Below are positions 1 to 7,533 of a DNA stretch of 19,410 nucleotides, one piece after another; the first letter of the stretch is position 1; each line of letters opens with the position of its first letter. The notes below the pieces were generated by a model, which was not told the DNA's origin, made no database searches, and saw nothing but the letters and a program-made list of their open reading frames with translations. Position numbers and translations under genes: made by a program. The DNA comes from an uncultured Clostridia bacterium (GTDB lineage: Bacteria; Bacillota; Clostridia; Peptostreptococcales; Anaerovoracaceae). Location: the NCBI GenBank assembly GCA_934277655.1, contig CAKQVC010000010.1:1-19410 (forward strand), given 5' to 3'.

Positions 1-159
1 TATATAGTCAAATATGAAGCTGGTGGAGTGGAAGCTTTAAGAGATAACCGTGGCAAACGAAAACGTCCCGATGAGATAGAAAAGATTCATACAGACTCAC
101 TGGATAAAGGTTATCGAAGGAGGGAAATTCAGCGAATGAAGAAAGAAACCTCATCATAA
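1..159 (+). pseudogene. 3' fragment of IS3-type transposase OrfA (HTH protein), degenerate
   Basis: Reading frame 1 is open from the window edge to a TAA at 157-159 (52 codons). The first part reads YIVKYEAGGVEALRDNRGKR, which resembles the segment after the helix-turn-helix of IS3/IS150-family OrfA proteins (an aromatic residue, then KYE-x-GG-x-EAL-x-D-x-RGKRK). Intact OrfA proteins continue into a leucine-zipper-like coiled coil. Here the frame instead runs into an unrelated basic stretch and stops, so the gene looks truncated or decayed. The upstream part lies outside the window and no OrfB is seen downstream. It ends 23 bases before yqfC. A complete but divergent HTH gene starting outside the window cannot be excluded. 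Confidence 0.5.
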
Positions 160-182
160 ACTTTAGGAGGGAGGAAGCCAGC

Positions 183-422
183 ATGAAAATATCTGACGAA
201 ATATCTTACGACTTCGACTTCAGGAGACCTAAAATCCTGGCCGAAGAAAATATGATCGCCATTGAAAACATTCAGTCCATCGTCATGCTCAGCAGAGAAG
301 CCGTGACCGTTCATAACGGAGAGCGGTATGTTACCGTTATCGGGAAGAACTTTGTGATTCGCGAAATTTACGAAGGGAGGATCACGCTTGCGGGAGAAGT
401 CAAAAAGATTGAATTTTTATAG
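183..422 (+). CDS. yqfC: Sporulation protein YqfC (YabP/YqfC family)
   Basis: A 79-residue protein matching the YabP/YqfC family, small beta-rich proteins made in the mother cell during sporulation. The family-like core is visible as an I-x-N-x-x-S-I-x-M-x-S pattern around residues 28-37, then a short VTVIGKNFVIREI strand region around 50-62 and a final GEVKKIEFL. It is slightly shorter than the roughly 90-residue Bacillus protein. The start is set by an AGGAGG-type site at about 165-174, just before ATG 183. It is followed directly by yqfD, whose start lies inside the end of this gene, which suggests translational coupling. In Bacillus the pair is under sigma-E control; no convincing sigma-E promoter was found here. 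Its presence argues for an endospore former. Confidence 0.88.
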   Translation: MKISDEISYDFDFRRPKILAEENMIAIENIQSIVMLSREAVTVHNGERYVTVIGKNFVIREIYEGRITLAGEVKKIEFL

Positions 423-1551
423 CCGTCGGCTGCATGTCCGCATAGAAGGATTTCAACTGGAGCGTCTGGTGGACAAAGCTGCCCGAAAAGGGATTTTGAT
501 ACGCGATATCCGCATCATCTCTGATACAGAAGCCGAAATACGAATCAGCTGGCAGGATCTAAAAGCACTGAAAAAAATGGCAGGTGCAATCTATCACATT
601 ACCATTCTGGAAGAAAGTGGACCGGGATTTAAACTGAGAAAATTAAAACAACGCAAAACAGCTGTAGCTGGGATTTTGCTTGCAGCAGCCGTCGTCATTA
701 TGCAGTCTTTTTTTGTTGCATCCGTGCAGATCAGTGGGTATCGCGCAATACCGGAGACAGAACTGAGACAGTGTCTGGCAGAGTCGGGCATTGAAGAGGG
801 AAGTTACAGACCCGATATTAACTGGGATAAGGCAGAAGAAAAATTATACGATCAGTTTCCACAGCTTGTGTGGCTAAAGCTTGCTTATGATGGCCGAGAT
901 GTAGTTTTAAGAATTGCAGAGACCGATACACTGCCGGAAACTGATGCAGAATCAGAAAATCCAGATCGACAGGAAAGGTCAGCAGACAAACCTAAATATG
1001 TGCATATTGTCGCAGAAAAAAGCGGATATATTGAGACCGTTGATGCACGTTGGGGGATGGCAGTGTGTGAGACAGGAGATTTTGTGAAGAAAGGTCAGAT
1101 ACTGATAACAGGAGCGGTTCCAATCTCTCCGACGACATTTGAGGAAAATCCCCCAGATACCTATTATGTCAGGGCAGCAGGGCAGGTGTGGGCCAAAGTG
1201 CCTTACCATCTTAGGTTTGCACAGGAAAGATACATAAGCAGTACAGAAGCAGATAACCGAAAATTCAACAATCAGGAAGATCAGAAAGAAAATCAGATAG
1301 AAGATGAGACATGTAAGAGCATTGCAAGCAAGACGGAAAAGTCCGAAAAGGAGGCAGAATCGAAAGTCAATCAGCAGATTCGATTATGGGCGAAAGAAAA
1401 TTTACCAGAAAATGCTGAAATTATAAATAAAAATTTGAATTTTATCCGCAAAGGAAATATAATAGAAGTAGGTGTGACTTTAGAAGTCCATCAGCAAATC
1501 GGAAAGGAACAGGAAATTGTATTTGGACAGAAAAATTCAGATAAACAGTGA
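388..1551 (+). CDS. yqfD: Sporulation protein YqfD
   Basis: A 387-residue membrane-anchored sporulation protein of the YqfD family, usually about 390-400 residues. The N-terminal domain (about 1-80, with LHVRIEG near 15-21) precedes one hydrophobic segment at about 90-112 (AGILLAAAVVIMQSFFVASV). A large presumed extracytoplasmic domain follows, including VWLKLAYDGRDVVLRI-like and GYIETVDARWGMAV-like stretches. Residues about 285-325 are a very polar Lys/Glu/Gln-rich linker. The start is a TTG at 388 with a GGGAGG site seven bases upstream. This start aligns well with the Bacillus N-terminus and lies 35 bases inside yqfC. The end overlaps phoH by 35 bases. Its biochemical role is not established; in Bacillus it is linked to mother-cell sporulation. 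Confidence 0.88.
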   Translation: MREKSKRLNFYSRRLHVRIEGFQLERLVDKAARKGILIRDIRIISDTEAEIRISWQDLKALKKMAGAIYHITILEESGPGFKLRKLKQRKTAVAGILLAAAVVIMQSFFVASVQISGYRAIPETELRQCLAESGIEEGSYRPDINWDKAEEKLYDQFPQLVWLKLAYDGRDVVLRIAETDTLPETDAESENPDRQERSADKPKYVHIVAEKSGYIETVDARWGMAVCETGDFVKKGQILITGAVPISPTTFEENPPDTYYVRAAGQVWAKVPYHLRFAQERYISSTEADNRKFNNQEDQKENQIEDETCKSIASKTEKSEKEAESKVNQQIRLWAKENLPENAEIINKNLNFIRKGNIIEVGVTLEVHQQIGKEQEIVFGQKNSDKQ

Positions 1552-2497
1552 GATTGACAGAACCGAACTTTTCGGAAACATGGATGTAAATCTCCAGTCG
1601 ATTCATGAGGCTGCAGATGTGGAAATTGTGCAGCGAGATGATCAGGTAATTTTAAAGGGGGAAAGTGAAGAGGCACTGGATCTGGCAGAAGCAATCATCG
1701 GAGAATTTATTGCCGTTCTGGAAAAAGGAGAGCCGCTGGATAAGCAGAGGACGCTGTACATTATCAACTTAAAAAAAGAAGGAATTTCCTATAAAGAAAG
1801 CAAGGTAGATAAGGACATCATATGTTTTACCCACAAGGGAAAACCGCTAAAGCCAAAGACTCTGGGACAGAAAGAATATGTAAGCAGCATCCGAAGCAAA
1901 GACGTTGTTTTCGGTGTAGGTCCTGCGGGAACAGGCAAGACGTATATTGCAGTTGCAATGGCTGTCAATGCATATAAAAATAAAGAAGTCCAGAAGATCA
2001 TCCTGGCAAGACCTGCGGTAGAGGCCGGAGAAAGACTGGGATTTTTACCGGGAGATCTGCAGGATAAAGTTGATCCGTATTTAAGACCGCTGTATGATGC
2101 ACTTTATGATGTACTGGGAAGAGATGCAGCTTTGAGGCTCAAGGAAAAAGAAGTCATCGAAGTAGTCCCGCTAGCTTATATGCGAGGACGCACGCTGGAT
2201 AATTCCTTTATTATCTTAGACGAGGCACAGAATACCACAAGAGAACAGATGAAAATGTTCCTCACGCGAATGGGATTCGGCTCAAAAGTAGTCGTGACTG
2301 GGGATGTGACGCAGATCGACCTTCCCCGCGGTAAAAAATCCGGCTTGGTGGAAGCTATCCGTGTCCTGAAGAATCTGAGAGATATCGATATTTGTTATCT
2401 GAAAGATACCGACGTGGTGCGCCATGAACTGGTAAAAAAGATCATCAATGCATACGACCGGTTCTATAAGAAGTATCCGGAGGAACTGCAGGAATAA
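1517..2497 (+). CDS. phoH: PhoH family ATPase
   Basis: A 326-residue PhoH-like P-loop ATPase, cytoplasmic. Walker A is GPAGTGKT at 135-142 and Walker B FIILDEAQ at 231-238; between them lie the family signatures RPAVEAGERLGFLPGD (165-180) and YMRGRTLD. The N-terminal 80 residues carry a KH-like region (MDVNLQSIHEAADVEIV...). The chosen start is TTG 1517, with an AAGGA site at 1504-1508. This keeps the conserved N-terminus ahead of LFG and overlaps yqfD by 35 bases. ATG 1580 would cut off conserved sequence. PhoH proteins are proposed to work in RNA metabolism, often next to ybeY as here. The precise substrate is unknown. Confidence 0.92.
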   Translation: MYLDRKIQINSEIDRTELFGNMDVNLQSIHEAADVEIVQRDDQVILKGESEEALDLAEAIIGEFIAVLEKGEPLDKQRTLYIINLKKEGISYKESKVDKDIICFTHKGKPLKPKTLGQKEYVSSIRSKDVVFGVGPAGTGKTYIAVAMAVNAYKNKEVQKIILARPAVEAGERLGFLPGDLQDKVDPYLRPLYDALYDVLGRDAALRLKEKEVIEVVPLAYMRGRTLDNSFIILDEAQNTTREQMKMFLTRMGFGSKVVVTGDVTQIDLPRGKKSGLVEAIRVLKNLRDIDICYLKDTDVVRHELVKKIINAYDRFYKKYPEELQE

Positions 2498-2585
2498 ATT
2501 TGGCAGAATTTTTTCGAAAATATTCATATAAAATACAGAAACCAGAAAGAATTTTAGGGTAAAATAAGGAAAAGGAACAGAAAAG

Positions 2586-3047
2586 ATGGAAATTTATTTT
2601 GAAGAGGGACAAGTTGTTTCCGAAGATATTCTCGAAAAGATGGAGAAGGCTGCAGTTTATGCAGTTCAGTCAGAGGCTGTTGATGAATTGGATGCGGAGC
2701 GGTGTGAAGTCAGCGTAACGTTTGTAGAACCGGAAGAAATCAGGCAGCTTAACCGGGAATATCGAAATGTAGACCGGGTTACCGATGTATTGTCCTTCCC
2801 ACAGTTTGCAGACTTAGAAGATGTGCCGGAAGTCGGCGAGATTTGTCTAGGCGATGTGGTTATCTGCAAGGAGCGGGCAGCCGAGCAGGCAGAAGAATTC
2901 GGACATTCTTTTGAGAGAGAAATTATTTACCTGTTTGTTCACAGCATTCTTCATCTCCTCGGATACGATCATGAAGAAGATGAAGATAAAAAGCAGATGA
3001 GAGCCAGAGAAGAAAAGGTAATGGATCACATGGGAATCCATCGATAA
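2586..3047 (+). CDS. ybeY: Endoribonuclease YbeY (rRNA maturation factor)
   Basis: A 153-residue metalloprotein of the YbeY/UPF0054 family, the expected length. The zinc-binding signature H-x3-H-x5-H is complete at His119, His123 and His129 in HSILHLLGYDHEED, and the upstream RVTDVLSFP segment (64-72) is also typical. Family members act in 16S rRNA 3' end maturation and late 30S quality control. The start ATG 2586 is preceded by a purine-rich AAAAGGAAC site. It follows phoH after an 88-base AT-rich gap. In many Firmicutes a dgkA gene comes next; here there is only a 126-base gap before cdd. Confidence 0.95.
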   Translation: MEIYFEEGQVVSEDILEKMEKAAVYAVQSEAVDELDAERCEVSVTFVEPEEIRQLNREYRNVDRVTDVLSFPQFADLEDVPEVGEICLGDVVICKERAAEQAEEFGHSFEREIIYLFVHSILHLLGYDHEEDEDKKQMRAREEKVMDHMGIHR

Positions 3048-3107
3048 AAAATATGAACGAAAATAAAAGAAGCTAAAACGAAAAGCGGCAGAATGAAACA
3101 AAAGACA

Positions 3108-3147
3108 TCCATTGCTGATAAACGATGAAAGGAAGCACAGCAATGGA
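3108..3147. repeat. 10-bp perfect inverted repeat upstream of cdd
   Basis: TCCATTGCTG at 3108-3117 is matched by CAGCAATGGA at 3138-3147, with a 20-base loop. There is no T-run after it, so it is not a terminator. It lies in the ybeY-cdd gap, which in relatives often holds dgkA. It could be an operator or an RNA hairpin, but an inverted repeat of this size can also occur by chance in a window this long. Confidence 0.4.
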
Positions 3148-3173
3148 GAGGAGTGAGACAGGAGGAATTAAAA

Positions 3174-3557
3174 ATGACAAACAGAGAATTATATTTAAAA
3201 GCGAAAGAGATGCTGCCACGATCTTATGCACCTTTTTCAAAATTCAGAGTCGGAGCAGCACTTCTGGCAAAAACCGGAGAGGTTTTTACCGGATGTAATG
3301 TGGAAAATTCGTCCTTAGGTGCAACCATCTGCGCAGAGAGAACCGCTTTTGTCAAAGCAATTTCAGAAGGAAGCATGGAATTTGAGGCTATCGCTATCGT
3401 GTGCAATGAAGGCGAAGCGTGGCCGTGCGGTATCTGCAGACAGTTCATGAAAGAATTTTGCGAGGATGATTTTAAGATCATTACCGGCAATGACGAGGAT
3501 TCTCTGAAAGTTTACACGATGGCTGAAATCCTGCCAGAAGGATTCCGACTGCTGTAG
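3174..3557 (+). CDS. cdd: Cytidine deaminase
   Basis: A 127-residue homotetramer-type cytidine deaminase that converts cytidine or deoxycytidine to uridine or deoxyuridine in pyrimidine salvage. The zinc site is complete: Cys53-Ala-Glu55 in TICAERTAF, with Cys85 and Cys88 in PCGICRQ. The N-terminal AYAPFSKFRVGAAL-like segment (here YAPFSKFRVGAAL, 18-30) and CNVENSS are typical. The start is ATG 3174, with AGGAGG at 3160-3165 eight bases upstream. The longer frame from GTG 3153 would include this ribosome site in the coding region and is rejected. It precedes era by 15 bases, a conserved Firmicute arrangement. Confidence 0.95.
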   Translation: MTNRELYLKAKEMLPRSYAPFSKFRVGAALLAKTGEVFTGCNVENSSLGATICAERTAFVKAISEGSMEFEAIAIVCNEGEAWPCGICRQFMKEFCEDDFKIITGNDEDSLKVYTMAEILPEGFRLL

Positions 3558-3572
3558 AAAGGATAGAATAAA

Positions 3573-4475
3573 TTGAAAACAGGATTTATAGGAATTATTG
3601 GACGACCGAATGTAGGAAAATCTACCCTGTTGAATGCGGTGCTTGGCGAAAAGATCGCGATCACTACAGATAAACCGCAGACGACCAGGAATACAATCCG
3701 GGGCATTTATACGAATATACCCGATGGCGATTATGACAAAGGGGTACAGATGATTTTCATCGATACTCCGGGCATTCACAAGCCCCACAGCAAGCTGGGT
3801 GCCTTTATGACCGAATCAGCAATCAATACGTTTAAGGAAACCGAAGTGGTTCTGTTCCTTGTGGATGATAAAATCGACAAAGGACCGGGAGATCGTTATA
3901 TCCTGGAAATGCTGAAAGAAGTCAAGACCCCGAAGCTTTTGATCATTAATAAGATTGATAAAATGGATCCGGAGTATTTTAAAGCGATTTATGAAGAATA
4001 CAGCCAGATGAATGTCTTTGATGATATTTTCGGGATTTCCGCATTAGAAGGAAAAAATATCGATGCACTTTTGAAGCGGCTTTCAGACTTTCTGGAAGAA
4101 GGACCGATGTATTTCCCGGAAGATATGGTAACAGACCACCCGGAACGCTTTATCGTCAGCGAAATCATCCGCGAAAAGATTTTGCTGTACCTGCAGGATG
4201 AGGTACCTCATGGCGTTGCAGTCGAAATCGAGCAATACAAAGAAGAGGAAAACATCACAAGGATCGGTGCAGTCATTTACTGCGAACGAAAGTCGCACAA
4301 GGGCATTATCATCGGAAAGCAGGGAAAGAAACTGAAAGGTATCGGTAAAAGTGCACGCCTGGAAATTGAAGCGTTGCTGGGGACAAAGGTTTTCCTGGAA
4401 CTCTGGGTAAAAGTAAAGGAAAACTGGAGAGATTCTGATTTCGCATTATCTAATTTCGGATACAAGGATATGTAA
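3573..4475 (+). CDS. era: GTPase Era
   Basis: A 300-residue essential GTPase that binds the 3' end of 16S rRNA and assists 30S assembly. G1 is GRPNVGKS at 10-17, G3 DTPG at 64-67, G4 NKID at 126-129, and G5 SALEG from 156. The C-terminal KH domain shows GKQGKKLKGIG around 248-258. The length is standard. The start is TTG 3573, with AAAGGA at 3558-3563; the glycine-rich G1 region directly follows, so no upstream start is needed. The short gap to cdd and the three-base gap to recO indicate one operon. Confidence 0.97.
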   Translation: MKTGFIGIIGRPNVGKSTLLNAVLGEKIAITTDKPQTTRNTIRGIYTNIPDGDYDKGVQMIFIDTPGIHKPHSKLGAFMTESAINTFKETEVVLFLVDDKIDKGPGDRYILEMLKEVKTPKLLIINKIDKMDPEYFKAIYEEYSQMNVFDDIFGISALEGKNIDALLKRLSDFLEEGPMYFPEDMVTDHPERFIVSEIIREKILLYLQDEVPHGVAVEIEQYKEEENITRIGAVIYCERKSHKGIIIGKQGKKLKGIGKSARLEIEALLGTKVFLELWVKVKENWRDSDFALSNFGYKDM

Positions 4476-4478
4476 ACT

Positions 4479-5261
4479 ATGATCACGGATACGGAAGCCA
4501 TCGTCCTGCGTCAGGTAAGAACGGTAAACAGCCGGCGTATGCTGGTACTGTTTTCAAAAAAATTCGGAAAAATCAGTGTAGGAAGTAATCTGAACGAGGG
4601 CGGCAAGAATAAAACTGCCTTAGCACAGCGACCTTTTACCTACGGAAGATATGAGCTGTTTAAGAGCAGGGAAAACTACAATTTGAATAATGGGCAAGTT
4701 CTGAAAAGCTACTATTCTATCGGAGAAGATCTGGATAAATATATGGCGGCATCCTATGTTCTGGAACTGACAGAAAAAGTGATAAGTGAGGATCTGCCGC
4801 AGCCTGCAATGTTCCGTCTGCTGCTGGATTATCTGGATGCTTTGGAAAAACGAAAAAAAAAGCAGGAAACGCTGACGATCGCATATATGGTTAAAGCCCT
4901 TGCAATTTTAGGCGTTATGCCGCATATCGACGATTGTACCGTCTGTGGGGCAGCCAATGCACAGCGGTTTTTCAGTATAGAAGAAGGCGGAATGGTCTGC
5001 GAGAACTGTGCAAAAACTTTCATGGCAAGGCCAGGCGAAGAACCATTGATTTATGATACAAATTTTGGTATAGTAAATATATTAAAATATTTTCAGAAAG
5101 AGCCCTTTTCGGCTTTCGAAAAAATTGCACTTCAGGATGAGATCCTAAAAAAAATGTATGTCATTCTGAAACAGTATTTCGGATATCATCTGGACGTGAA
5201 AAATCTCAAATGTGAGGAATTGTCATTTCTGGATTTGAAAGGTATTTCATCATTCGATTAA
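4479..5261 (+). CDS. recO: DNA repair protein RecO
   Basis: A 260-residue RecO, the recombination mediator that works with RecR to load RecA on SSB-coated single-stranded DNA. The N-terminal OB-fold region begins with TEAIVLRQVR and includes the conserved LFSKKFGKISV stretch (24-34). A helical region follows, and a four-cysteine zinc site is present at Cys153, Cys156, Cys174 and Cys177 (CTVC...CENC). The length matches the family. ATG 4479 lies three bases after the era stop. The next gene begins 12 bases after the recO stop. Confidence 0.95.
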   Translation: MITDTEAIVLRQVRTVNSRRMLVLFSKKFGKISVGSNLNEGGKNKTALAQRPFTYGRYELFKSRENYNLNNGQVLKSYYSIGEDLDKYMAASYVLELTEKVISEDLPQPAMFRLLLDYLDALEKRKKKQETLTIAYMVKALAILGVMPHIDDCTVCGAANAQRFFSIEEGGMVCENCAKTFMARPGEEPLIYDTNFGIVNILKYFQKEPFSAFEKIALQDEILKKMYVILKQYFGYHLDVKNLKCEELSFLDLKGISSFD

Positions 5262-5273
5262 GGAGGTATTATT

Positions 5274-6053
5274 ATGGAAATTACATTGGAAAAGATTGAA
5301 TTAGTTAAAGACAGAACCGGTGTGTCCTACAAGGAAGCAAAAGATGCATTGGAAGCTGCCGGAGGCAGTGTCGTTGACGCTATCATTGCAATCGAAGAAA
5401 CCGTTGACGTTAAGAAGTCTGGAAAAGCCAGCGAAGCCGTTTCTGAAACTGTGCAGAAGATCAAGGAGCTGGTAAAGAAGGGGAATGTGTCTAAAATTTC
5501 AATAAAAAAGGATGAAGACACCATCGTCAATATTCCGGTCAATGTAGGAGTCGTAGGTGTTATCGTTGCACCTTGGGGCGTAATTGCAGCTGCGATTGCA
5601 GCTTTCGGATTCAAATGCAAGATCCAGATGACCACAACAGATGGTAAAATCATTGACATCAGTGAGAAGGCAGAAGATTTTGCAAGTGATGTGGTTGAAA
5701 AAGGTGCCGTTGTCATCGATGAAGTAGTTGCAAAAGGAAGCGACGTTGTCAATGACGTCAAAGAAAAGAGCAGCGAAACCTATAACAACATTAAGGATGC
5801 TGCTGCCGATAAATACAATGAATTTGTAGCGAAAAAAGGTGCATTTGTTGACGAGGATGATGCAATTCGCTTCGGCGAGCATGGCTGCAATGCTTCCGGT
5901 GAATCAGAAGAAACCGGATCCAATGTGCAGGAATGCGGAGAAAACGTACAGCCTTCCGACGATGCTGCTGACGGACAGGTTGCAGGATGCGGATGTGCAG
6001 AGGCACCGGCAGGTGAGACAGAAGAAGAGACAGCGAAAAAATTTGAAGAATAA
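5274..6053 (+). CDS. DUF4342 protein with UBA-like N-terminus and Cys-rich acidic tail
   Basis: A 259-residue protein of unknown function. Residues 1-43 (LEKIELVKDRTGVSYKEAKD and following) look like the UBA/TS-N three-helix fold seen at the start of EF-Ts and related proteins. Residues about 70-125 match the DUF4342 domain, with a strongly hydrophobic central stretch (VGVVGVIVAPWGVIAAAIAA, about 92-111) that could insert in a membrane or pack as a core. Residues about 130-190 form an alternating polar/hydrophobic helical region resembling an apolipoprotein- or LEA-like amphipathic repeat. The tail from about 200 is acidic and low in complexity, with several cysteines (HGCN, QECGE, GCGCA). 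A full AGGAGG site at 5261-5266 precedes ATG 5274. It sits between recO and glyS in the same operon. The function cannot be assigned. Confidence 0.8.
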   Translation: MEITLEKIELVKDRTGVSYKEAKDALEAAGGSVVDAIIAIEETVDVKKSGKASEAVSETVQKIKELVKKGNVSKISIKKDEDTIVNIPVNVGVVGVIVAPWGVIAAAIAAFGFKCKIQMTTTDGKIIDISEKAEDFASDVVEKGAVVIDEVVAKGSDVVNDVKEKSSETYNNIKDAAADKYNEFVAKKGAFVDEDDAIRFGEHGCNASGESEETGSNVQECGENVQPSDDAADGQVAGCGCAEAPAGETEEETAKKFEE

Positions 6054-6102
6054 AGAATTGATTTTAAACAGTAGACAAAGAAGAAAGTAGGTTTTTTTAA
6101 AC

Positions 6103-7515
6103 ATGAGCGATGCAAACAGAGAAATAACAATGGATAAGATTGTAGCCCTTGCCAAGAACAGAGGATTTGTATATCCTGGTTCTGAAATCTACGGCGGACT
6201 GGCAAACACATGGGATTACGGTCCTTTAGGTGCGGAACTGAAAAACAATGTAAAAAAAGCATGGTGGAGAAAGTTTGTGCAGGAATCCAAGTACAATGTG
6301 GGACTGGATGCTGCTATCCTGATGAATCCACAGACGTGGGTAGCTTCCGGTCATGTTGGAGGATTTTCTGATCCGCTGGTTGACTGTAAAGCATGTAAAT
6401 CCAGATTCAGAGCTGATAAACTGATTGAAAATTTCCATGCAGAAAATAATATGCCGGAAATGGTTGTAGATGGCTGGAGCAATGAGGAACTCGAAAAGTA
6501 CATCGCTGATCATAATATTCCTTGTCCAGACTGCGGCAAGACCGATTTTACAGGCATTCGGCAGTTTAACCTGATGTTTAAGACTTTCCAGGGTGTGACA
6601 GAAGATTCCAAATCAGAACTGTATCTTCGTCCTGAAACCGCACAGGGAATCTTCGTAAACTTTAAGAATGTACAGAGAACATCCAGAAAGAAAGTTCCGT
6701 TCGGTATCGGTCAGATCGGTAAATCTTTCCGAAATGAAATCACACCGGGAAACTTTATTTTCCGTGTTCGCGAGTTCGAGCAGATGGAGCTGGAATTTTT
6801 CTGCGAACCGGGAACCGACCTGGAATGGTTTGAATACTGGAGAGAATTCTGCCATAACTGGCTGCTTTCCCTGGGAATCAAAGAAGAAAATCTCAGACTC
6901 CGTGATCATAGCAAGGAAGAGCTTTCCTTCTATTCTAAAGCAACAACTGACTTTGAATTTAAGTTCCCATTTGGATGGGGCGAATTATGGGGCGTAGCTG
7001 ATCGTACAGACTATGATCTGACGCAGCATCAGAACACTTCCGGTCAGGATCTGACCTACTTCGACCAGGAGAAAAATGAACATTATATTCCATATGTAAT
7101 CGAACCATCACTGGGTGTTGAAAGAAGTGTGCTCGCATTCCTTTGCAACGCTTATCATGAAGAAGTACTGACCGATGGAAACGGCAAAGAAGATGTGAGA
7201 ATCGTTATGAAATTCCATCCTGCACTGGCTCCGTTCAAGGCTGCTGTTCTTCCGCTGGCAAAGAAACTTGGATCAATTGCAGAACCGATTCATGAAGAAC
7301 TTTCTAAATATTTCATGGTTGACTATGACGCAGCAGGTTCTATCGGCAAAAGATACAGAAGAGAAGATGAAATCGGAACTCCGTTCTGCATTTGCGTAGA
7401 CTTTGATACTGAAACAGACGGATGCGTTACCATCCGTGACAGAGACACGATGGAGCAGGTTCGGATTCCGGTTTCCGAAGTACGTGCGTATATTGAGGAA
7501 AGATTGTCATTTTAA
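6103..7515 (+). CDS. glyS: Glycine--tRNA ligase (homodimeric class II type)
   Basis: A 470-residue single-chain glycyl-tRNA synthetase of the eukaryote/archaeal-like alpha2 type (glyQS in many annotations). The N-terminus has [20 protein letters not shown] (21-40). A probable zinc site uses Cys95, Cys98, Cys141 and Cys144. Class II motif 2 is FRNE at 209-212, and [10 protein letters not shown] lies at 175-184. The C-terminal anticodon-binding domain includes VLPLAKK and [22 protein letters not shown] sequence. The start ATG 6103 has only a weak purine-rich site upstream. The 49-base gap to the DUF4342 gene is too short for a T-box leader, so expression probably depends on the upstream promoter. 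Confidence 0.96.
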   Translation: MSDANREITMDKIVALAKNRGFVYPGSEIYGGLANTWDYGPLGAELKNNVKKAWWRKFVQESKYNVGLDAAILMNPQTWVASGHVGGFSDPLVDCKACKSRFRADKLIENFHAENNMPEMVVDGWSNEELEKYIADHNIPCPDCGKTDFTGIRQFNLMFKTFQGVTEDSKSELYLRPETAQGIFVNFKNVQRTSRKKVPFGIGQIGKSFRNEITPGNFIFRVREFEQMELEFFCEPGTDLEWFEYWREFCHNWLLSLGIKEENLRLRDHSKEELSFYSKATTDFEFKFPFGWGELWGVADRTDYDLTQHQNTSGQDLTYFDQEKNEHYIPYVIEPSLGVERSVLAFLCNAYHEEVLTDGNGKEDVRIVMKFHPALAPFKAAVLPLAKKLGSIAEPIHEELSKYFMVDYDAAGSIGKRYRREDEIGTPFCICVDFDTETDGCVTIRDRDTMEQVRIPVSEVRAYIEERLSF

Positions 7516-7533
7516 TGACGGAAATGGAGTTAT

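Noticed and set aside
88..95. CATACAGA resembling a sigma-E -10 upstream of yqfC
   Set aside because: No matching -35 at the expected distance, and it lies inside the transposase relic.
2499..2565. AT-rich promoter-like hexamers (TTGGCA, TATAAA, TAAAAT) before ybeY
   Set aside because: No pair has acceptable 16-18 base spacing.
5327..5761. 144-codon minus-strand ORF opposite the DUF4342 gene
   Set aside because: Ser/Thr-rich mirror of a real + strand gene with its own strong ribosome site.
5780..6262. 160-codon minus-strand ORF spanning the DUF4342-glyS junction
   Set aside because: Antisense to two well-supported genes; low-complexity Ser/Ala/Cys content and no family similarity.
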